The notes under the pieces were generated by a model. It was not told where the DNA came from. It did no database searches and saw nothing but the letters and a program-made list of their open reading frames with translations. From NCBI GenBank assembly GCA_929200255.1, contig CAKMYZ010000012.1, forward strand, positions 53,672 to 117,671: a DNA stretch of 64,000 bases, in the 5' to 3' direction. This DNA comes from an uncultured Alphaproteobacteria bacterium (GTDB lineage Bacteria > Pseudomonadota > Alphaproteobacteria > Rhodobacterales > Rhodobacteraceae). Position 1 is the stretch's first letter; every line of letters begins with the position of its first letter. Made by a program: the position numbers and the translations under genes. Shown piece by piece: positions 8,890 through 18,582 of this stretch.

Positions 8890-9489
8890 TTATTCCACCT
8901 CAAGCATATAGGGTTCAACAACAAAGGCTGACATCGATACCAGCGCATGTGAACCAGCTGCGGCGTTACCGCTGTTGTTGTCAACGATCGCTTGTCCAAT
9001 GCTTGCCACGCGTGTTCGGCCGATATTGCTTATCGGGAAAAAGGGATCAATACGAACGCAGGCGCGGATGAACATCAGTTGGTTGTTGGCCAGATCATCG
9101 ATCTGACTGTTGTCGATAGTCATGTCCCCGCGATCGACGCACTGGACTTCGTTTGGAACATCGTTCCAGGCATGTGGGTCACGCGAAAGAAGTTCGATCT
9201 CCATCTGGTTAATGCAGTCTTCAATAATCAATGCTGCGTCGCAAATCCGCTCGCGAAACGTGTCGCGAGTTGGAGACGTCTGCGCCCCGATACGGACGTC
9301 GCGCACCGCAATGTCAACGCCCCGCTCTAGCATCACGTGACGCAGCGAGATGATACCAGATTCAAATGTCATCAGAAAAAAACTGAAGAACACTGGAAAG
9401 ATGATCACGAACTCGAGTGAGGCGGTGCCGCGGTCATCCGCCGCAAACCTGCGCCAGACTGCGCCGATATTTGACATCATTTGTTGCAT
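8890..9489 (-). CDS. TadE-like pilus assembly protein (second copy)
   Basis: A 199-residue membrane-anchored protein. After a short basic head comes GTASLEFVIIFPVFF, the TadE-like N-terminal motif, within a single membrane helix at about residues 20-42. The secreted part contains paired cysteines (CDAALIIEDC). Its ATG overlaps the stop of the upstream VWA gene as TGATG, so translation is probably coupled. With its two neighbours it forms a minor-pilin or adhesion unit, but no Flp pilin, secretin or TadA ATPase gene is in the window. Confidence 0.78.
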   Translation of the reverse strand: MQQMMSNIGAVWRRFAADDRGTASLEFVIIFPVFFSFFLMTFESGIISLRHVMLERGVDIAVRDVRIGAQTSPTRDTFRERICDAALIIEDCINQMEIELLSRDPHAWNDVPNEVQCVDRGDMTIDNSQIDDLANNQLMFIRACVRIDPFFPISNIGRTRVASIGQAIVDNNSGNAAAGSHALVSMSAFVVEPYMLEVE

Positions 9490-11102
9490 CAGAGGTTCAA
9501 CCGCAGTGCTGTGATCTGACGGGCGATCGCGTCAAAGATATCGTCGATACCGCTTTCATCGTCGTCACCTGACAGATCCGTTGTGTAGGCTATGCTGTCG
9601 GGATCACCCTCGACGCATTCCTCCATCTCTTGCTTCCCGTGGTCGGTCGACCCCATTGCAATCGTAAAGACGGTGTATTCCGCGGTCGCAAGATCACATA
9701 GCTGCTGCATCCATGTATCGTGTAACGCAGCAGTTGTCGGGAAGTCGGTCAGGCTGTCAGAGTCGTAACCATCCGTGTCTTTGTTGTTCAACCAGTAGTT
9801 CATACCATATTGAGACCAGGTCGTTTGCCATTCGTATGCAGTATATGCATCTCCGGAATCGTCATTGCTCCAATAGTGATCTTCCTCGATCCGCTGCCCG
9901 CGAACATTTTCGCCGTCGGTCATGAGGATCAGGTATTTGACTGTGTTTGCGTCCGTATAGTCGGCAGGTCGTATCCCACGGAAGGCGTCGTCTACGGTGC
10001 CGACGGTGCCCAACAGATCACGCATCGAAGGGTCAAGAAGTGATGCACCCCATTTCAGACCCAAGTGGATAGACGTATATGTGGTTGGGCGATATTGATC
10101 GATCGCACCCTTCAGCTCCGCCGCATCCTGAGACAAGAAAATGATCTGCTCAAAATCTTCCTCGGGGCAGACTGGGAAGTCGATACCAGCATCCCAAGAG
10201 CTGTAGTGCTCAAAATACTCGACCTGCTTATAGACACGTGCCGTGTCGAGCGTCAGGGTGTTGTACTCATCCGGAAGAAAGTCGACGCATCGGGCTGGGT
10301 TGGTGTAGTAATTCCCCAATGCCGGATCCATGGTTTTCACGTCGCCAAAGTCGAGCATGGGATCGCTTGCGAATTCATCTCTTGTGACAAAGGAGCTGAT
10401 CGGATCATGTCCGTCTTCGAACACTGTATCCGGACGTGTATTCAACCTTTTGAAAATGTCATCGCCGATGCCTACGTGCTGTGAATAGGCGACAAGGTTG
10501 ATCGAAATGCGGTCCTCATAATCTGGCAAAAGCAAGTCATCAATGAAATCCTTTGCCGCATCACGAAGTAACTTCATTTTTGTGGCATTTTCGCTGACAA
10601 CCGTATGGCGCATCGAACCGGAGATATCGAGCACAAGTGTCACCTCAACGTTACCGGTGCCTTCGACAGCGGCGGAACGGGCAGGTGCAGTGAGCGTGTC
10701 AATACCAATCAACCTCAGGTAAAAGGTGTCGATATCAATCTCAGCCTCAACGGAAACCGCGCGGCTGTTGTTTGATGGGTCAACATTTGGAGTGCCGATG
10801 ATTGCGCCGTCATAGCCCTGCGTTTCGAAGAAATCGATAACCACCTCGTCGGGCTCGAGTGTCTGGTCGAGTTCTGCCGCTGCCAGCACTGCGCGGTCAG
10901 CGACGCTCTGCAACATTGCGCGGCGCGACTCAAAACGCATGAAGTCGACAGCCATACCACCAAGGACAAGCATCACAACCAGCAGCAGCAGAGTGATAAT
11001 AATGAGGCTACCGTCTTCGTCCCGACCAAACTGGCGCAAGAATGCGATGCGCGACTGTTTCAAAAGAGAAACTCTTGTCGTGATGTCTTTCGTTTGCAGC
11101 AT
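9489..11102 (-). CDS. TadG-like von Willebrand factor A domain protein
   Basis: A 537-residue protein. Residues 27-50 form a TadE/TadG-type N-terminal membrane helix (GRDEDGSLIIITLLLLV). A von Willebrand A domain starts near residue 155 with a complete metal-binding motif DISGS at 159-163, a later ILMTDGEN segment and an SIHLGL segment carrying the distal threonine/serine region. The long insertion between these is rich in acidic and aromatic residues. TadG-like proteins are secreted or membrane-tethered and associated with Tad pili and adhesion. I chose the ATG at 11102, which follows a GGGGAA site; an in-frame start at 11177 lacks one. Confidence 0.82.
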   Translation of the reverse strand: MLQTKDITTRVSLLKQSRIAFLRQFGRDEDGSLIIITLLLLVVMLVLGGMAVDFMRFESRRAMLQSVADRAVLAAAELDQTLEPDEVVIDFFETQGYDGAIIGTPNVDPSNNSRAVSVEAEIDIDTFYLRLIGIDTLTAPARSAAVEGTGNVEVTLVLDISGSMRHTVVSENATKMKLLRDAAKDFIDDLLLPDYEDRISINLVAYSQHVGIGDDIFKRLNTRPDTVFEDGHDPISSFVTRDEFASDPMLDFGDVKTMDPALGNYYTNPARCVDFLPDEYNTLTLDTARVYKQVEYFEHYSSWDAGIDFPVCPEEDFEQIIFLSQDAAELKGAIDQYRPTTYTSIHLGLKWGASLLDPSMRDLLGTVGTVDDAFRGIRPADYTDANTVKYLILMTDGENVRGQRIEEDHYWSNDDSGDAYTAYEWQTTWSQYGMNYWLNNKDTDGYDSDSLTDFPTTAALHDTWMQQLCDLATAEYTVFTIAMGSTDHGKQEMEECVEGDPDSIAYTTDLSGDDDESGIDDIFDAIARQITALRLNL

Positions 11103-11459
11103 AGTGTTCCCCGAAATGCGAGTGTTCAGAAACCGGCGTGGCAGCGCCGCAGACCAATTCATCTTTGCGAATACCACAACAAAGTGTGCATTGGCAAAAA
11201 AGTAGCGATCGCAAGGCGTTCCGGCGGATTTACGTAATCAAAGTGGCCACATTGTGGCGACTACAGGGTAACTGTTAGCGCTACAGAAACAAATTTAAGG
11301 TACATCGTGTGCTTGTTGAGCGTGGAGAAACTGAATATTCATCATGCGTTCATCCTGCTGCCCTTTTTTGAGGCATTCTTGCGAATCGGTTCTATGGCGG
11401 CAGAATAACTGGTAATCCCGCCACGCTAATACCAATTGATCCCCTTCAAGGACTAACAC
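11103..11459. other. Divergent intergenic region tadG-like / glutamate dehydrogenase
   Basis: This 357-base stretch separates two divergent genes and must carry both promoters. It is relatively A/T-rich. I found no gene and no promoter good enough to place. A plausible AAGGA ribosome binding site precedes the ATG at 11460. Confidence 0.5.
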
Positions 11460-12899
11460 ATGAACACGCAATCCAATCTGCACGAACCAAGTTTCCGTGA
11501 ATCCGTAGACATGATGTTCAACAGGGCTGTTGCTCTGATGGACCTCGCGCCCGGACTCGAGGAAAAGATACGTGTGTGTAATGCAACCTACACGGTGCGC
11601 TTTGGTGTCAGGCTGCGCGGCGACATCCATACATTCACAGGGTATCGCTCGGTTCACTCTGAACATATGGAGCCGGTTAAGGGTGGTTTGCGCTTTGCCC
11701 CTTCGGTGCATCAGGACGAAGTCGAAGCGCTGGCCGCGCTGATGACATACAAATGCGCATTGGTTGAAGCGCCCTTTGGGGGGTCAAAGGGCGGTCTGCG
11801 GATCAATCCACGCGATTGGGAAGATCATGAGCTTGAACTGATCACCCGCCGCTTTGCTTACGAATTGATCAAACGGGACCTGATCAACCCGGCCCAAAAC
11901 GTGCCTGCTCCAGACATGGGTACGGGCGAACGCGAGATGGCATGGATTGCCGATCAGTACAAACGCATGAACACCACAGATATTAACGGTGCCGCTTGTG
12001 TGACGGGCAAGCCGACAAATGCGGGCGGCATCGCTGGCCGTGTCGAGGCGACAGGACGCGGCGTGCAATATGCATTGCAGGAATTCTTTCGCCATCCCGA
12101 AGATGTTGCAATCGCCAATCTGAGCGGCAGTCTGAAAGGCAAACGGGTGATCGTGCAGGGGTTGGGCAACGTCGGATACCATGCTGCCAAGTTCCTCGCA
12201 GAAGAAGACGGTGCCCTCATAACGGGTATTATTGAACGCGATGGTGCGCTGCATGACGAAAGAGGCCTCGACGTCGAGGCTGTACGCGAGTGGATCGTCA
12301 AGCACGGTGGTGTGGCAGGCTACCCTGATGCAAACCATCGCGAGGATGGCGGCGCAGTGCTGGAGGCAGATTGCGACATTCTTATTCCCGCCGCTCTGGA
12401 AGGTGTCATCAATCTAAGCAATGCGGACCGCATTAAGGCGCCATTGATCATCGAGGCTGCGAATGGGCCGATCACGGCGGGCGCCGATGATATTCTGCGG
12501 GATAAGGGCTGCGTGATCATTCCCGATATGTATGCCAACGCGGGCGGTGTGACTGTGTCCTACTTTGAATGGGTCAAAAACCTGTCGCATATCCGCTTTG
12601 GCCGCATGCAACGCCGGGCCGAGGAAAGCCGTCACCAACTCGTTATTGATGAGTTGGAGCGTCTGTCGGCCGATAAGGGCCTTGGTTGGGAGCTTAGCCC
12701 GAACTTCAAGGATCGTTACCTGCGCGGTGCAGGTGAATTGGAACTGGTGCGCTCTGGCCTTGATGACACGATGCGCGCCGCCTATCAGGCCATGCGCGAG
12801 GTTTGGCATGCGCGTAGCGACGTGCAGGACCTGCGCACGGCGGCGTATCTGGTGTCGATCCGCAAGGTGGCTGACAGCTACCGTGCCAAGGGGCTGTAA
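11460..12899 (+). CDS. gdhA: Glutamate dehydrogenase (Glu/Leu/Phe/Val dehydrogenase family)
   Basis: A 479-residue cytoplasmic dehydrogenase that interconverts glutamate and 2-oxoglutarate plus ammonia. The dimerisation and substrate domain holds PVKGGLRF and the catalytic lysine motif PFGGSKGG; PAPDMGTGEREM follows. The nucleotide domain has GLGNVG, and CDILIPAALEG lies late. The length is slightly above the usual 410-450 residues owing to a C-terminal helical extension. It is a single-gene unit followed 70 bases later by a strong hairpin. Cofactor preference cannot be fixed by eye. Confidence 0.92.
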   Translation: MNTQSNLHEPSFRESVDMMFNRAVALMDLAPGLEEKIRVCNATYTVRFGVRLRGDIHTFTGYRSVHSEHMEPVKGGLRFAPSVHQDEVEALAALMTYKCALVEAPFGGSKGGLRINPRDWEDHELELITRRFAYELIKRDLINPAQNVPAPDMGTGEREMAWIADQYKRMNTTDINGAACVTGKPTNAGGIAGRVEATGRGVQYALQEFFRHPEDVAIANLSGSLKGKRVIVQGLGNVGYHAAKFLAEEDGALITGIIERDGALHDERGLDVEAVREWIVKHGGVAGYPDANHREDGGAVLEADCDILIPAALEGVINLSNADRIKAPLIIEAANGPITAGADDILRDKGCVIIPDMYANAGGVTVSYFEWVKNLSHIRFGRMQRRAEESRHQLVIDELERLSADKGLGWELSPNFKDRYLRGAGELELVRSGLDDTMRAAYQAMREVWHARSDVQDLRTAAYLVSIRKVADSYRAKGL

Positions 12900-12966
12900 A
12901 CCCCGACCGTTGCGACACGCAGGTGGCGGATAATGCAAGAAGTTGTTCAACCTGCTTGTGTGACCT

Positions 12967-13455
12967 ATGAGATCGCCGCAGGCCCGCTTTATGCGGGCCT
13001 GCGGCGAACTTTGGGCCTATCGGGCCATGGGGCGTCTGGGGAACTATGGGGTGGCAGGCGTTGTGATCCTCTGCGCTGGATTTCTCTTCTGGCAGAGGGT
13101 GCCCGGACCGTTTGCGCCTTTGCTTGCTATTGGGGTGCTGGTCTTTGTCGCGATGGACCTTTTGCGGGGCAGGCTGTGGCGAAGGCATTTTCGCTCGTTG
13201 CGCAAATACGAAGGGCCAATTACAGCGACAGTTGCAGCGCCGGGCGTTGGTGTGTCCAGCCTGGAGGGTGATCATCACCTGCCATGGAATCGGTTTTTAG
13301 GTTTTGCACGCACTGACAGTTTCTTGTTCCTGCTGGTGGATCAGCGTCAGTTTTCGGTGATCCCGCTTGACGCATTTGCATCGATTGAAAGGGCGGCGGC
13401 ATTTGAAAGCATTCTTTCCAGCCATTTGCGTCGTCTGCCTAGACGATTTCTGTAA
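12967..13455 (+). CDS. Hypothetical YcxB-like membrane protein
   Basis: Up to 162 residues: two hydrophobic segments at about residues 28-62, then a soluble domain with LPWNRFLGFARTDSFLFLL and QFSVIPLDAF, a pattern like the YcxB C-terminal or PH-like domain. The start is doubtful. The first ATG (12967) lies just before, and a second (12991) inside, a perfect 15-bp stem-loop that looks like the glutamate dehydrogenase terminator; a third ATG at 13027 lies beyond it and may be the true start. No good ribosome binding site decides between them. Confidence 0.5.
   Translation: MRSPQARFMRACGELWAYRAMGRLGNYGVAGVVILCAGFLFWQRVPGPFAPLLAIGVLVFVAMDLLRGRLWRRHFRSLRKYEGPITATVAAPGVGVSSLEGDHHLPWNRFLGFARTDSFLFLLVDQRQFSVIPLDAFASIERAAAFESILSSHLRRLPRRFL
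12973..13007 (+). terminator. Perfect 15-bp stem-loop after glutamate dehydrogenase
   Basis: Arms 12973-12987 and 12993-13007 are perfect inverted complements around a five-base TTTAT loop. The stem is very GC-rich. It is followed by AACTTT rather than a clean T run, so it may act as a weak intrinsic terminator, an mRNA-stabilising hairpin, or both. Confidence 0.55.
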
Positions 13456-13544
13456 GGTCGTCCACCGGCAGGCATCTGTCGAAAAGAGACGATGCAATCG
13501 TGTGATTTGATTGCTAGTGTCGCGATCAACAAGGGGAACGCGAC

Positions 13545-14798
13545 ATGGGCTATTCCGGTTTTCGGGTGATCAAAGAGGGGCTGTTTGGCCAAAGAGGATG
13601 GCAGCCGGTTTGGCGTGATCCAGAGCCGAAGGCGGCCTATGATGCGATCATCATCGGCGGCGGCGGTCACGGGCTTGCGACGGCGTTTTACCTGGCCAAA
13701 GAACATGGGCTGACCAATGTTGCCGTTCTCGAAAAGGGCTATATTGGCGGCGGCAATGTAGGCCGGAACACGACCATTGTGCGCGCCAACTACTTTCTAC
13801 CCGGCAACTCGGAATTCTATTCGCATTCCCTCAAGATGTGGGAAGGCATGGAGCAGGAATTGAATTACAACGTGATGCACTCGCAACGCGGCCTGATCAA
13901 CCTGTTCCACTCTGACGGCCAACGTGATGCCTTTGCCCGTCGTGGCAATGCCATGATCAATCAGGGTGACGATGCGATCCTGCTTGATCGGGAGGGCGTG
14001 CGCGCACATCTGCCTTACCTTGATTTCGACAATGGGCGTTTCCCGATATATGGCGGCCTGTACCACCCGCGTGGCGGCTCTGCGCGCCATGATGCGGTGG
14101 CGTGGGGCTATGCGCGGGGGGCGGATCAGCGTGGCGTCGACATTATTCAGAACTGCGAAGTCACCGGCATCGATATCGAAGGTGGTGTTGTCAAAGGTGT
14201 GCAGACCACACGCGGCGCGATCAAAGCCAAAAAGGTGGGTATCGTGGTTGCGGGGCGCTCTGGTCAGGTGGCGGCAATGGCGGGCATGCGCCTTCCTATT
14301 GAAAGCCATGTCTTGCAGGCCTTTGTCAGCGAAGGCCTCAAGCCGGTGATTGACCACGTGGTCAGCTTTGGCATGGGCCATTTCTATATCAGCCAGTCCG
14401 ACAAGGGTGGCCTTGTCTTTGGCGGTGACCTTGATTTTTATGCCTCCTATGCCGCGCGGGGGAACCTGCCGATGAAGGAACATGTGATGGATGCCGCAAT
14501 GACGCTGATGCCGATGATCGGTAAGGCGAAGGTGCTGCGGTCCTGGGGGGGGATCATGGATATGACGCCAGACGGATCACCGATTATCGACAAGACACCG
14601 ACAGAGGGGCTCTTTATCGATTGCGGCTGGTGCTATGGCGGGTTCAAGGCCGTCCCGGCATCTGGTTTCAGTTTTGCCCATCTGATGGCCACGGGAAATC
14701 ACCATGATGCAGCAGCAAAGTTCCGACTGGACCGTTTCCGGTCGGGCGTGGGCTTGCTGGATGAAGAGGGTACCGGCTCTCAGCATAATCTGCACTAG
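13545..14798 (+). CDS. soxB: Sarcosine oxidase subunit beta
   Basis: A 417-residue flavoprotein of the DAO family, the usual length for SoxB. The dinucleotide-binding glycine motif GGGGHG is at residues 38-43, and KGYIGGGNVGRNTTIVRANY follows as in heterotetrameric sarcosine oxidase. Near the C terminus come TPDGSPIID and DCGWCYGGFKAVP, the conserved flavin-contact region. The beta subunit carries FAD and covalent FMN and oxidises sarcosine to glycine. AAGGGGA precedes the ATG. It heads soxB-soxD-soxA-soxG in the canonical order, with no folate genes (glyA, purU) in the window. Confidence 0.96.
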   Translation: MGYSGFRVIKEGLFGQRGWQPVWRDPEPKAAYDAIIIGGGGHGLATAFYLAKEHGLTNVAVLEKGYIGGGNVGRNTTIVRANYFLPGNSEFYSHSLKMWEGMEQELNYNVMHSQRGLINLFHSDGQRDAFARRGNAMINQGDDAILLDREGVRAHLPYLDFDNGRFPIYGGLYHPRGGSARHDAVAWGYARGADQRGVDIIQNCEVTGIDIEGGVVKGVQTTRGAIKAKKVGIVVAGRSGQVAAMAGMRLPIESHVLQAFVSEGLKPVIDHVVSFGMGHFYISQSDKGGLVFGGDLDFYASYAARGNLPMKEHVMDAAMTLMPMIGKAKVLRSWGGIMDMTPDGSPIIDKTPTEGLFIDCGWCYGGFKAVPASGFSFAHLMATGNHHDAAAKFRLDRFRSGVGLLDEEGTGSQHNLH

Positions 14799-14848
14799 GG
14801 GCGGGCATTGGATTTTAAGTTTGTTGACCAATATGAAAAGAGCATGAC

Positions 14849-15112
14849 ATGCGCATAACCTGTCCCAATTGTGGTGAGCGTGACCGGCGCGAGTTTTACT
14901 ATCAGGGCGATGCGCTGGCTGTGTCACGCCCCGCCCCCGATGCGGGGCCTGAGGCATGGGATGACTATCTGCACAACCGCGATAACCCCGCAGGCGATAC
15001 CCGTGATCTTTGGTTCCATGAGGCCGGTTGCGGCGCTTGGCTGGTGGTGGAGCGCAACACGGTGACCCACGCAATCCACAAAGTCACCCTGGCCGAAAAG
15101 GTGAAGCGATGA
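14849..15112 (+). CDS. soxD: Sarcosine oxidase subunit delta
   Basis: An 87-residue zinc-binding subunit. The zinc ligands known for the family are visible: Cys5 and Cys8 in ITCPNCG, and His57 and Cys61 in WFHEAGCGAW. The protein stabilises the SoxABDG complex. It lies 50 bases after soxB, and its TGA overlaps the ATG of soxA as ATGA, so the two are coupled. Confidence 0.95.
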   Translation: MRITCPNCGERDRREFYYQGDALAVSRPAPDAGPEAWDDYLHNRDNPAGDTRDLWFHEAGCGAWLVVERNTVTHAIHKVTLAEKVKR

Positions 15113-18015
15113 GGCTGCAAGCACCTGCACGGACAGTCACCTTCACCTTTGATGGCCGCAAACTGCAGGGCGTGCCGGGCGAACCTGTTGCCGCGGCACT
15201 TCTGGCCAATGAGATCAAACTGGTTGCCCGCTCGTTCAAATACCACCGCCCGCGCGGGATCATGTCGGCCGGATCTGAAGAGCAGAACGCGCTGGTCACG
15301 GTCGGGCGCGGCGTACAAACGGAACCGAATGTGCGGGCGACGACCCTGGAAGTATCCGAGGGGTTGGAAGTCTTCAGCCAAAATGCATGGCCTTCGCTGC
15401 GCCATGATGCGATGGCAATCAACGATCTGGCGGCACCATTTCTGGCGGCGGGTTTCTACTACAAGACCTTTATGTGGCCGCGCAGTTTTTGGGAAAAACT
15501 GTATGAACCGGTGATCCGCCGCGCTGCCGGGCTGGGCGCACTTAGCGGTGCGGCCAACGAAGATCCCTACGAAAAAGCGTTTGCCTTTTGTGATGTACTG
15601 GTGATTGGCGCCGGGCCTGCGGGGCTGATGGCGGCGCTTACGGCGGCGCGTGCGGGTGCAGATGTGATCCTTGCGGATGAAGACACCGCCATGGGCGGCC
15701 GTTTGCTGCGCGAGAAGGAAGAGATTGACGGGAAGCCAGCGATAGAATGGGTCAAGGCCACATTGGATGTGCTTGCAGCACTGGACAACGTGCGTCTGAT
15801 GTCGCGCACATCCGTGACCGGCGCCTATGATCAGGGCACCTATGGCGCATTCGAAACGGTTGCCGGTGCCCCCGCGCCAGGTAAGCCGCTAAACTGCTTC
15901 TGGCGCATTGCGACAAAACACGGGATCCTCTGTGCGGGCGCTCTGGAGCGTCCCATCGCTTTTCCCAATAACGACCGACCCGGTGTGATGATGGCCGGTG
16001 CGGTACGCTCTTACGTGAACCGATGGGGGGTTGCCCCGGGGAAGGCAGTGACGGTCTTTGGCAACAACGATGACGCCCATCGCACGGCCCGTGATCTGCG
16101 GGCTGCAGGCATCAAGATCGCCGCTTTGATTGACAGTCGCGATGACGCAGAGGTCGATGGCGACTTTCCGATTTACACGGGGGCGCGGGTTATTCAAACC
16201 AAGGGCCGCCATGGGCTCAGGAGCATCACGATGAGCCATAACGGCGACACCCGCGAGATACCGACCGATTGTCTGGCCATGTCGGGTGGTTGGAACCCGA
16301 CCGTGCATTTAACCTGTCACATGAACGGGCGCCCGACATGGCGCGAGGAGATCGCATCCTTTGTGCCGACACCTGACAGTGTCCCTGGGATGATCACGGC
16401 GGGGGCCTGCAACGGGCGCTTTAGCACCGCAGATTGTCTGGCCGAAGGTGCGGCAGTCGCCGCTGACATTGCAAGGGGCCTTGGGTTGAAACCCAAGGTG
16501 ACGATCCCTGCGGCGGATGACGCGGCCTATGCTGTCACGCCGCTATGGGCGGTGCAGGGCAAGGGGCGCATGTGGATTGATTTCCAGAACGATGTGCATG
16601 TGAAGGATATCAAGCTGGCCGCGCAGGAAAACTTCCGTTCTGTCGAACATATGAAGCGCTACACCACCCAAGGCATGGCACCCGATCAGGGCAAGTCGTC
16701 AAATGTCGTGGCCCTTGCTGTGCTGGCCGATGCGACCGGGCGGGGTATCCCGGAAACAGGCACCACTACATTCCGACCGCCTTATGTGCCGGTACCGATT
16801 GCCGCGATGGGGGCGGGCAGCCAGGGCAAAGGCTTTGCGCCGGAACGGTTCACCACGTCGCATCAGGCCACCATCGCGCGCGATGCGCCGATGATCGAGG
16901 CCGGGCTGTGGTACCGCCCAAGCTATTTTCCACAAGCAGGCGAAACCCATTGGCAGCAGTCCTGCAACCGTGAAGTCGGGTATGTGCGCAGCGCGGTAGG
17001 CGTGTGTGACGTCTCGACCTTGGGCAAGATCGATATTCAGGGACCGGATGCGGCAGCTTTGCTGGACTTCGTCTATACCAACATGTTCTCGACCCTCAAA
17101 ATTGGTCGCGTCCGCTATGGTTTGATGTTGCGAGAGGATGGGCATGTTCTGGACGATGGCACCACGGCGCGGCTGGCAAAAGACCACTTTGTGATGACAA
17201 CGACGACGGCTGCGGCTGGGCTGGTGATGCGCCATCTTGAGTTTGTTTTACAGGCACTGCGCCCGGACTTGAATGCTAAGGTCATTTCAGTGACCGAGCA
17301 ATGGGCCCAGTTTGCGGTGGCAGGCCTGAAGGCGCGCGACCTGCTGAACACCGTTCTGGACCAGCCCTTGGACGATGATAGCTGGCCCTTCATGGCCTGC
17401 GGCGACGTGGGCGTTGCGGGCGCGTCTGGGCGGCTTTTCCGTATCTCGTTTTCGGGCGAACATGCTTATGAGGTCGCCGTGCCTGCGCGCTATGGCGAAA
17501 GCTTGTTTCGGATGCTGACCGCGCAGGCCGAGGTCATGGGGGGCGGCCCTTATGGGATGGAAGCCCTCAATGTGCTGCGGATCGAGAAAGGGTTTATCAC
17601 CCATGCGGAAATCCACGGGCGGACCACAGCCTTTGACATTGGAATGGGCCGGATGATCAGCGCCAAGAAGGACTGCATCGGCAAATCCGCCGCCGCCCGA
17701 CCGGGGATGGTCGGGGATGAACGGCAGCAGTTGGTTGGCCTGAAGTCGAAAGGCGCGGATCATGTGCTGAGCGCTGGCGCGCATTTGTTTGAGACATCGG
17801 CCGCCGCGACACGCGTAAACAGCAAAGGGTACACAACCTCGGTTTGCTATTCTCCCACGCTGGACACGCACCTCGCTCTTGGGTTCCTTGAAAACGGCCG
17901 GGCGCGCCATGGTGAGGTGATCAAGCTGCGTGATCATCTGCGCGATATCACCCAAGAGGTTGAGGTCTGCGACCCGGTATTCTTTGATCCAGATGGAGGG
18001 CGGGCCCGTGGTTAA
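15109..18015 (+). CDS. soxA: Sarcosine oxidase subunit alpha
   Basis: A 968-residue large subunit. Residues 1-95 form the ferredoxin-like SoxA domain with the KYHRPRGI motif; a dinucleotide-binding domain has GAGPAGL near residue 165; the C-terminal ~380 residues are a GcvT-type folate-binding domain, with GVCDVSTLGKIDIQGPDA and a late FSGEHAYEVAVP. The alpha subunit takes up the methyl group onto tetrahydrofolate as methylene-THF. I chose the ATG at 15109 because it overlaps the soxD stop (ATGA) and begins the conserved domain. It ends overlapping soxG. Confidence 0.95.
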   Translation: MRLQAPARTVTFTFDGRKLQGVPGEPVAAALLANEIKLVARSFKYHRPRGIMSAGSEEQNALVTVGRGVQTEPNVRATTLEVSEGLEVFSQNAWPSLRHDAMAINDLAAPFLAAGFYYKTFMWPRSFWEKLYEPVIRRAAGLGALSGAANEDPYEKAFAFCDVLVIGAGPAGLMAALTAARAGADVILADEDTAMGGRLLREKEEIDGKPAIEWVKATLDVLAALDNVRLMSRTSVTGAYDQGTYGAFETVAGAPAPGKPLNCFWRIATKHGILCAGALERPIAFPNNDRPGVMMAGAVRSYVNRWGVAPGKAVTVFGNNDDAHRTARDLRAAGIKIAALIDSRDDAEVDGDFPIYTGARVIQTKGRHGLRSITMSHNGDTREIPTDCLAMSGGWNPTVHLTCHMNGRPTWREEIASFVPTPDSVPGMITAGACNGRFSTADCLAEGAAVAADIARGLGLKPKVTIPAADDAAYAVTPLWAVQGKGRMWIDFQNDVHVKDIKLAAQENFRSVEHMKRYTTQGMAPDQGKSSNVVALAVLADATGRGIPETGTTTFRPPYVPVPIAAMGAGSQGKGFAPERFTTSHQATIARDAPMIEAGLWYRPSYFPQAGETHWQQSCNREVGYVRSAVGVCDVSTLGKIDIQGPDAAALLDFVYTNMFSTLKIGRVRYGLMLREDGHVLDDGTTARLAKDHFVMTTTTAAAGLVMRHLEFVLQALRPDLNAKVISVTEQWAQFAVAGLKARDLLNTVLDQPLDDDSWPFMACGDVGVAGASGRLFRISFSGEHAYEVAVPARYGESLFRMLTAQAEVMGGGPYGMEALNVLRIEKGFITHAEIHGRTTAFDIGMGRMISAKKDCIGKSAAARPGMVGDERQQLVGLKSKGADHVLSAGAHLFETSAAATRVNSKGYTTSVCYSPTLDTHLALGFLENGRARHGEVIKLRDHLRDITQEVEVCDPVFFDPDGGRARG

Positions 18016-18532
18016 GTTGATTGCACTGACACCTGGCAAGGGCCTCTTGCCAATCAGCGAAGGCGGCGTTGCCGTGACAGAGATGGTTTTGGACCGCCTT
18101 GTGTCAGTTGCCCCATTTGCAGGGAAACAGAAGGCGACCTCTGAAGCACTGAAGGCGCAATGCGGCGGTGGGTTGCCGGCGGTGAACCGGCGCCGCGGCG
18201 CTGTGACATGGTTTGGCCATGGCATATGGATGGTGGCGGGGGATGCGGCGCTGGACGGGCTGGCGGCTGTGACTGATCAATCCGATGCCTGGGCCGTTGT
18301 TTCAATCTCAGGTGCTGGCGTTGAGGATGTGCTTGCCCGTCTGGTCCCCGTCGATCTGCGCCTGCCTGTGTTCAAGACAAACCATGTGGCTAAAACCATG
18401 TTGGGACATATGTCGGTGACCATCACGCGGACAGGGCCGACGGAGTTTGAGATCATGGCCATGCGTTCAATGGCGACCACAATGATTCACGAACTACAGG
18501 TGGCCATGCGCGGCGTCGCGTCCCGCGCCTGA
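18008..18532 (+). CDS. soxG: Sarcosine oxidase subunit gamma
   Basis: A 174-residue subunit with the family's early GLLPI and late VTITRTGPTEFEIMAMRS segments and a final HEL-containing helix. The gamma subunit helps assemble the folate domain of the alpha subunit. The start is uncertain: GTG at 18008 has a GGAGGG site about 7 bases upstream and overlaps the soxA stop, while an in-frame ATG at 17993 would add five residues and consume that site. I prefer the GTG. It is the last gene of the sox operon; dnaG follows after 50 bases. Confidence 0.85.
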   Translation: MVKLIALTPGKGLLPISEGGVAVTEMVLDRLVSVAPFAGKQKATSEALKAQCGGGLPAVNRRRGAVTWFGHGIWMVAGDAALDGLAAVTDQSDAWAVVSISGAGVEDVLARLVPVDLRLPVFKTNHVAKTMLGHMSVTITRTGPTEFEIMAMRSMATTMIHELQVAMRGVASRA

Positions 18533-18582
18533 CCGGGTGGACCCCATTTCCATTGGCGCCGGAATAGCGGATACTGGGATTT

